From: Chara braunii
Taxonomy: Eukaryota > Streptophyta > Charophyceae > Charales > Characeae
Length of the DNA: 20,935 nucleotides
Direction: 5' to 3'
Assembly: GCA_003427395.1 (NCBI GenBank)
Contig: BFEA01000050.1
Span: forward strand, 2,910,995-2,931,929
Shown one piece after another: positions 17,055-20,935 of the stretch (position 1 is the stretch's first letter; every line of letters begins with the position of its first letter). A program made the position numbers and the translations under genes. The notes beneath the pieces were generated by a model. It searched no databases. It was not told the DNA's origin and saw only the letters and a list, made by a program, of their open reading frames with translations.

Positions 17055-19328
17055 CTACTCACGAGCTACTGTATCCAAAGCCAGTCGACGACGTATTGTG
17101 GGTATGTCATCAGCGGTGAAAGAGAAAGGCGGAAGGTGACCCCTTGCCATGAGCGATGCGTATGTGAGCATGAAGACCCCGCATGAGTTCGTGTCACGTT
17201 GCTTTGGAACGCCCTCTACGTTCCATATGTGATTGAACGGTTTTGTGTCCACCTCTTTGCCTTGCTCAATCGATCTTTCGAATAGAAACTTCGCAAATCC
17301 GCCGGTCACTTTTCTTGCCAGTTCCATGTCGGGGCTGAGGGAGTCATAAAATTCGAATTTCCTCCTTCAGAAGTCAGCCACAACGAGGGTCCAGTGGTTC
17401 ATGTGTGCGATATGGAAAGGGGCAATGATCAAGTCCATGTCACTGGTTATAACGTCTTTCGACCAATGTTGCACCTCTCGCTCTCGATACGTCATTTCGC
17501 TGTCAAAAAGTTTGGTGAAGAAAATTGAGCTCACCACTTATATTCTAGGAATGTGACCCTTTCTTGTTCTAATCACGGTTTCATTATCTGCGGCGGAGCC
17601 CTTTGTCACCAACTGTTTTATGGCCTCGGCAGTATGCTGACCACAGACAGCGTACCAATTGAACTCTGCAGAGTCCCGTTGGTAGAACTCGTCCGGTGTG
17701 ATTCGCCTTCCTTGTCCGCCGACAATGTCGTTCGGGTCAACCGGTGCAAGAACGAGTCAGACCTATCCCACGTCCCCGGGTCGGCAGTGATAGAGTTTTC
17801 GATGACATTCTTGATGCCTCTTACAATGTTCTCAGACAACGAGCAGTGGTTATAAGGAATCTTCCCACGGGGAATGCGTTTGATTTTTGTGACGTCGACG
17901 TTAACAACATGGACGTGTTGCCTGGCGAAGTCGTCCTCGTTGTATTCGAGAAAGAAACAGTGGGTCGTGTCGAGGGGCGTGGCGTGTTGAACCGGATCGT
18001 GAACACCTTCGGGCATGCAAGGCCCCACCCCCTCGCCCTCATCCCCCGAGTTCCTCAGCTCATGTGGCCTGACCCTCTGCGAGCCTTGCCTACCGCCGCC
18101 ACCACTGCCAGTTCCCCCCCCCCGCCAGTTTTTCGAGGAGCCCGCGTTTCCTGGGATGCCGTCAACGCTCCGCGAGCCTCATTGACGGCGTCATTCCTCG
18201 CTTGTTTTGTTTGACTCATTGGAGGGATTGACGCTTCTCCCCTCTTTCTCTTTCCCCGTGAGCCATGTTTGTCTCTCCCATCCTTCGCCTGGTTATGCGA
18301 CTGCGACACTCCATGGGAGGTTGCAGGCTGGGCATCAGCGTCGTCCGCATCACCAACGTCGTAGGCGTCATCCCCACGGTAAGCCTGTGTTTCGTTGACG
18401 TCGCGCTGACGTTCGCATTGGTAGAAGCGATTGTCTTAGACTTCCTCACCACCAACGTATCTCTCGTTGTCCACGTCATTCTCTTCACCATCCACATCTC
18501 CTTCATTGCCCCCGTCGTCCTCCTCACCACCATCCTCCCACGATGTTGGGGACTAGTCCGGTGGCGCAGAGCTCCGTCGTCGTAGTCTGTGGCCTCGCTG
18601 GACTGCTCGGCCGCATCCTGACCTTGTCGATGGGAGGGCGAGATGAAGCGGAAAGAGCCTGGGCAAACGCATTCGACAAAGAGGGGCGAGTCGACAATTG
18701 CTTCCTCTTCGCACCCGGTGTGGCCGGCGGATCTTGGCGCCGTTTGGGACCCACGTCAGTGGGCACGAAATCACAGTCCACTTGCTCGGTAATAGGCACC
18801 TTCGTGAACTGTTCCTTGTATCGCATTACAACACCTGCCAGCTGGTCCGTCGGGCTGTTGAACTGGACCAAAGGGCCGCTGAGCAGGAAAGCACTGTCGA
18901 CGACGGGCAGGGAGCCAGTGATTTGGAGAGGAACTTTTGTGGATCCAGCATTCGGAACTCCGTGCCGTCGCCACGCACGTCAAACGCTTTCATCAAGAAA
19001 GCCTTGACACCGTAGCCTTGGAAGAGACGAAGGTCAAGAGACGCCTTCTTGTCTTCCTTGACCCAGTTTTTCCCCTCGTTGTCATAGATAGAGGTAAGAA
19101 AGAACGTCCTAAACTTCTTATCGTCGTAGTTAACCCACCCCGCTTCAGATTTCTCAACCCCTCCGCAACAGTACCAACTCCCGCTGTTGTCATCGCTCAA
19201 GAAGACAACGGCTCCATAACCAGATGTATGATGACCACCAACCCAGTCAGGAGCCCAAGGTTTGTCGTTATAGAGCTTAGACATGTCGTACACACGTTTC
19301 TCAAGGACGGAGGTTGAAGCGGATTTTC
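17055..19328 (-). pseudogene. Degenerate ParB-like / Ulp1 (C48 SUMO-type protease) fusion gene
   Basis: Read leftwards: an N-terminal domain I do not recognise (GAVVFLSDD, FRTFFLTSIYD, LDLRLFQGYGVKAFL, about 18940-19300); a conserved SGPLVQFNSPTDQLAGVV segment; a basic, then Asp/Glu/Gly-rich, then Lys/Arg-rich linker (18050-18800); a ParB-like region (VDVTKIKRIPRGKIPYN near 17870-17935 and NWYAVCGQHTAEAIKQL near 17610-17660, like ParB boxes I and II); and a C-terminal Ulp1/SENP protease. The protease keeps the family's His (MNHWTLVVADF), Asp (EFYDSLSP), Gln (VPKQRDTN) and Cys (NSCGVF). Ulp1 enzymes cleave SUMO or related tags. Frameshifts fall near 18940, 18530, 18050 and 17755. Stops include 18436-18438, 17538-17540 and 17367-17369, the last a likely CGA-to-TGA change. 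A GTGAGT donor-like word overlaps the 3' stop. Ulp1 domains occur in several plant transposons, so a mobile origin is plausible. Confidence 0.7.
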
Positions 19329-19370
19329 CTTAAGGGAGGCACGACAAAAAAAAACAACAACAGGTGAATG
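19329..19370 (-). promoter_or_regulatory. Candidate 3' splice site upstream of the Ulp1 gene frame
   Basis: On the minus strand a pyrimidine-rich tract (TTGTTGTTTTTTTTTGTCG, then CCTCCCTTAAG) ends in AG at 19330-19329, just where the coding frame opens. The upstream in-frame TAA would then be intronic. If real, exon 1 lay to the right, where only repeats are now seen. Confidence 0.3.
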
Positions 19371-19469
19371 CAATTGAGTGACACAAGAAGCACTTGTTGC
19401 CTGAAGACCACAACACGAACACAAGCCCCCTTTGGCTATTCGCGGACCCCGAGAACGCCGGATCCCATG

Positions 19470-20230
19470 CACACGGGGTAGTAGGGGTTCCGATGTTCCG
19501 GATCCACTGGACCCCCTCCCCCGATGAATGCAAGGGGTTCGCCGGATCCAGACCGTCGAACCGCCTCGCCCATGACGGCGTGGGGGTTTGTCGTTCCGTG
19601 AACGCTGGATCCCCTTGCCCGCGACAGGATGGGGGTCCGACATTCCGAGAACGCTGAACCCTATCTCTATCGGGCATGGGGGTCCGGCGTTCCCAGAACG
19701 CAAGACCCCCATGCCCGCAGCGCCGAGGGAGTCCGGCATTCCCAGAACGCTGGACCCTTTCGCCCGTGGCGGTATAAGGGTCCCGCAGAACCTTCCCCCC
19801 CTCTCACTCGACCGCAGCGCTGTGGGGGTCCGGCGTTCCCAGAACGCTGGACCCCTTCGCCAGTGGCGGCATGGGGATCTAGCGGTTTGAGTCCGCCGGA
19901 CCTCCATGCCGCAACGGGCATGGGGGGTCCGACATTCTAGGAGCACCGGATCCCCCATGTCATGACCCCCATGCCGCAGCGGGTATGGGGGTCCGGCATT
20001 CTGGGAACGCCGGATCCCCCATGTCCGCGGCGGCATGGGGGTCCTGCGGAACCTTCCCCCCCTCTCCCTCGCCTGCAGCGCCATGGGGGTCCAGTGTTCT
20101 GACCGCTTCGCCTGTGGCGGCATGGGGATCTGGTGGTTCGAGTCCGCCGGACCCCCATGCCGCAACGGCCATAGCGGTCCGGCGTTCTGGGAACGCCGGA
20201 TCCCCCATGTCCGCGGCGCCACGGGGGTTT
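19470..20230. repeat. GC-rich minisatellite with palindromic cores and tRNA T-arm-like words
   Basis: At least six copies of a quasi-palindrome built on GGTCCGGCGTTC and GAACGCCGGATCC lie at about 19681, 19731, 19827, 19927, 19990 and 20177. They are joined by CCATG(T/C)CGC(G/A)GC-type and GGAACCTTCCCCCCCTC blocks. Between cores the plus strand has GGTGGTTCGAGTCCGCC (20132-20148), a 5-bp stem with a TTCGAGT loop, identical in form to a tRNA T arm and holding a perfect B box. A diverged copy lies at 19881-19897. Long open frames through the array, one over 1 kb on the minus strand, follow from the repeat and are not genes. Confidence 0.75.
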
Positions 20231-20857
20231 GGCGGAACCTTCCCCCCCCTCTCCCCCATGTTTGAGCGGGCGCGGGGATATTTTTTTCGGGGGTACAAAA
20301 TGATCAAAAAAAAAAAAAAAAAAACGTATGGTTGTAGATCTCTTTGAGATCTCGAACCTTATGTTTTTTATTTTATTTTTTGAAGTTGTGCTATATTTTT
20401 AAAAAATCAAAAACGTAAAAAGAAAAAAATTCGGTGGTTCAAGCCCGCTGGACCCCCATGCCGCAACGGCCATAGGGGTCCGGCGTTCTGGGAACGCCGG
20501 ATCCCCCATGTCCGCGGCGGCACGGGGGTCCGGCGGAACCTTCCCCCCCCTCTTCCCCATGTTTGAGCGGGCGCGGGGATATTTTTTGGGGGGGTACAAA
20601 ATGCTCAAAAAACAAAACAAAAAATATAGGGTTGTAGATCTCTTTGAGATCTAGAACCCTACGTTTTTTATTTTATTTTTTGAAGTTTTGTTATATTTAA
20701 AAAAAATCAAAAATATAAAAAGAAAGAAAAAACAAAAAAAAAAAATGAAATGGGTGGGTTTTTCTTTTTTTTGCACAGAGATTGTTTGGTAGGCAACCAA
20801 TAAACAAAAAACATTAAAAAAAATATAAGGTTGCAGATCTTTTGGAGATCTACAACC
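20231..20857. repeat. ~300-bp composite tandem repeat (GC block plus AT block with hairpin)
   Basis: The unit starting GGCGGAACCTTCCCCCCC at 20231 recurs at 20532. It runs through CATGTTTGAGCGGGCGCGGG, a G-rich/A-rich junction and a hairpin, then an AT-rich tail. The second GC part includes another palindromic core (20477-20504) and a T-arm-like word (20433-20449). The hairpin appears at 20330-20358, 20630-20658 and 20829-20857. The third copy lacks the GC block, so the array decays to the right. Confidence 0.75.
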
Positions 20858-20935
20858 CTATTTTTTATTTTTATTTTTAAAGTTCATATGTATGTTAAAA
20901 AAAATGAAAAACACAAAAAACTGAAAAATAACAAA
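20858..20935. other. AT-rich low-complexity end of window
   Basis: Runs of T and A follow the third hairpin copy. They continue the AT block of the composite repeat and show no other feature. Confidence 0.5.

Noticed and set aside
19197-20222. Minus-strand open frame of 341 codons
   Set aside because: It runs through the GC-rich palindromic minisatellite, its translation is internally repetitive, and overlapping long frames occur on the other strand.
1-20935. CRISPR array, bacterial operon or prophage
   Set aside because: No regularly spaced repeats with unique spacers and no bacterial gene organisation; all content fits eukaryotic repeats.

Overview
The window looks like a repeat-dense stretch of a large eukaryotic nuclear genome. 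Bacterial gene layout is absent. Instead it holds degenerate retroelements, poly(A)/poly(T) tails, tRNA-derived and U6-derived relics, minisatellites and a DNA transposon remnant. The mix suggests a streptophyte (green plant or charophyte alga such as Chara), but that assignment is inference. I see no clearly intact host gene. Almost every coding trace lies on the minus strand and carries stops and frameshifts, many explicable as C-to-T/G-to-A changes, as expected of old methylated repeats.

Layout: (1) 1-1945: minus-strand LTR retrotransposon relic with gag (capsid-like region and a damaged zinc knuckle), a primer-binding site and a probable 5' LTR; its pol would lie left of the window. (2) 1946-4200: no recognisable gene. 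(3) 4215-5140: two satellite blocks, a GGATCA-type minisatellite and a ~119-bp tandem repeat. (4) 5400-6015: fragment of the same LINE family found further right, then three hairpins and a T-tract. (5) 6180-8520: nested small elements: a candidate non-autonomous element, a U6 snRNA pseudogene with an A-rich tail, a 566-bp element with 27-bp terminal inverted repeats and many internal TTCGAGAG words, and a tandem tRNA-derived SINE. A 78-bp diverged direct repeat brackets the last three.

(6) 8528-16430: a nearly full-length minus-strand LINE of about 7.9 kb: a glutamine-rich ORF1 of unrecognised type; ORF2 with AP-type endonuclease, reverse transcriptase and zf-RVT zinc-binding region; a 3' UTR with tRNA-like sequence; and a 38-nt poly(A) tail. 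At least 11 stops and three frameshifts disable ORF2. (7) 16389-16950: inverted repeats, palindromes and an AAGGGGT minisatellite.

(8) 17055-19328: the most unusual locus, a minus-strand degenerate gene whose reading frames combine an unknown N-terminal domain, an acidic/basic low-complexity linker, a ParB-like region and a C-terminal Ulp1/SENP (C48) cysteine protease with all four catalytic positions still visible. (9) 19470-20935: GC-rich palindromic minisatellite containing tRNA T-arm-like sequence, then a ~300-bp GC/AT composite tandem repeat with a conserved hairpin.

These elements do not form an operon or pathway. They are a nested record of insertions. The ParB-like/Ulp1 locus and the TTCGAGAG element are the best candidates for something not already catalogued.
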